Assembly: GCA_029262515.1 (NCBI GenBank)
Contig: JAJCZH010000008.1
Span: 183,840-247,839 of the forward strand
Direction: 5' to 3'
DNA length: 64,000 nucleotides
Origin: Deltaproteobacteria bacterium
Lineage (GTDB): Bacteria > Desulfobacterota > GWC2-55-46 > JADFVP01
The notes beneath the pieces were generated by a model. The model searched no databases, had not been told where the DNA came from, and saw only the letters and a program-made list of their open reading frames with translations. Below are positions 62,857 to 64,000 of the stretch, one piece after another. Made by a program: the position numbers and the translations under genes. The number at the start of each line of letters is the position of its first letter. The stretch's first letter is position 1.

Positions 62857-63338
62857 GCACTATTCCTTACTGTTTCAGCCCACTCAAGCAGCCCTACGCC
62901 CTTCTCTCTCGCCTCCATGAACCGGTCTCCCAACGCATCGAGTTCTGCCTGCTCTATGCGCTCGGAAAGGATCGCAAGCCCGTCACAGTTGCTGACATGA
63001 ATCAACATGGCCATAGCTGCCTTCTGAGCGTCTGCACTCTCGGCATCAGTAAGCTCATCCTTTGACAGAAGCTCTGCACAGACCTTGGCCGTCTCGATAA
63101 CGTTATTATGCTCACTAAGTAACTGATCTACATACTCTCCGAGATACTCCTTCATCATAGGGTAAAGGTACTCTTCTTCGTATCTGAAATGCGGTCCTGT
63201 CAGGTCATTAAGCTGACCGAGTATTTCTCTAGCTTTTACCATATCCTTGGCCTTAAGCGCTGCGGTTATATCGAGTATCCCGTCGCGCACCAGGCGGTGA
63301 TCTTCCCTGAACTCTGCTATCGGATCCAACTGTGCCAT
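62853..63338 (-). CDS. Hemerythrin HHE-domain protein
   Basis: FREDHRLVRDGILDIT; HFRYEEEYLYPMMKEYLGEYVDQLLSEHNNVI. Confidence 0.86.
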   Translation of the reverse strand: MAQLDPIAEFREDHRLVRDGILDITAALKAKDMVKAREILGQLNDLTGPHFRYEEEYLYPMMKEYLGEYVDQLLSEHNNVIETAKVCAELLSKDELTDAESADAQKAAMAMLIHVSNCDGLAILSERIEQAELDALGDRFMEAREKGVGLLEWAETVRNSA

Positions 63339-63551
63339 GACATAACTCCTCTATTTACGTAGGTTAGCAACCAGTACTACTAAGATTGCATAAACAACTA
63401 CAGAAATTACCGACAGTCCCCTACCTGCATTATTACAGTATAGCAGATATATAAAAGTTGACTACAAAGGGGAATAAATAAAATATGAGCTATAAGCTAA
63501 ACAGAGAGAGCATACAGCCGCGAGTGGCCGGCCCGACACCTCGGTCTATAG

Positions 63552-64000
63552 TTATAAAATCGCCCCGACTGCCCCGCTAAAGTACTTGATGGTCCTCTGG
63601 AGCCCGTCGTTAAGCTCTATAGTTGGAACCCATTTCAACTTTTCAGATGCAAGGGAAATATCGGGTTGGCGCTGTTCCGGGTCATCCTGAGGCAGGTCTT
63701 TATAGATAACCTTCGACTTACTGCCTGTAAGCCTCAGTACCGTCTCCGCAAGCTCCATAACGGTAAACTCGTTCGGGTTGCCGAGGTTGACAGGCCCGGT
63801 AAAATCTTCGGACTCCATCATCGCTACAAGTCCGTCCACAAGGTCATCTATATAACAGAAGGAGCGGGTCTGAGAACCGTCTCCGTAGACGGTGATATCG
63901 GCTCCCTTAAGGGCCTGCACTATAAAGTTGGAGACGACTCGCCCGTCGTGCTCCAGCATGCGGGGACCGTAGGTATTACATATCCTGACGACCTTGATAT
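63552..64000 (-). CDS. NAD-dependent sugar epimerase/decarboxylase (UDP-glucuronate decarboxylase-like), 5' end beyond window
   Basis: [61 protein letters not shown]. Confidence 0.93.
   Translation of the reverse strand, partial: IKVVRICNTYGPRMLEHDGRVVSNFIVQALKGADITVYGDGSQTRSFCYIDDLVDGLVAMMESEDFTGPVNLGNPNEFTVMELAETVLRLTGSKSKVIYKDLPQDDPEQRQPDISLASEKLKWVPTIELNDGLQRTIKYFSGAVGAIL

Overview
The window is a chromosomal, housekeeping-rich stretch of a Gram-negative bacterium. Gene content (thrS-infC-rpmI-rplT-pheST-ihfA-merR, mreBCD-mrdA-rodA, BamD, two-subunit pyruvate carboxylase, group-3-like [NiFe] hydrogenase, selenocysteine genes) suggests a Desulfobacterota-like lineage, but that is inference. 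I support about 55 CDS, two tRNAs (Pro-GGG and Val-GAC, both minus strand) and several terminator-like hairpins. I see no complete mobile element, CRISPR array or defence island. The most interesting signals are those an ORF caller misses: (i) selD is a selenoprotein with an in-frame UGA, extending 28 codons upstream of the supplied ORF; (ii) infC and thpR both appear to start at AUA codons overlapping the upstream stop (ATAG and ATAA); (iii) an NTF2-like and a VOC/glyoxalase domain are fused in frame through a T6G8 tract, where G7 or G9 would give a stop (G7 exactly as TAATG); (iv) a compact set of nested hairpins (3178-3273) lies next to a duplicated tRNA-Pro 3' end; (v) a perfect 24-bp palindrome lies upstream of cheA; (vi) three consecutive hairpins precede rpmI; (vii) an alpha/delta-only hydrogenase pair lies beside selB. 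Family names come from recognising protein motifs by eye; no searches were run.
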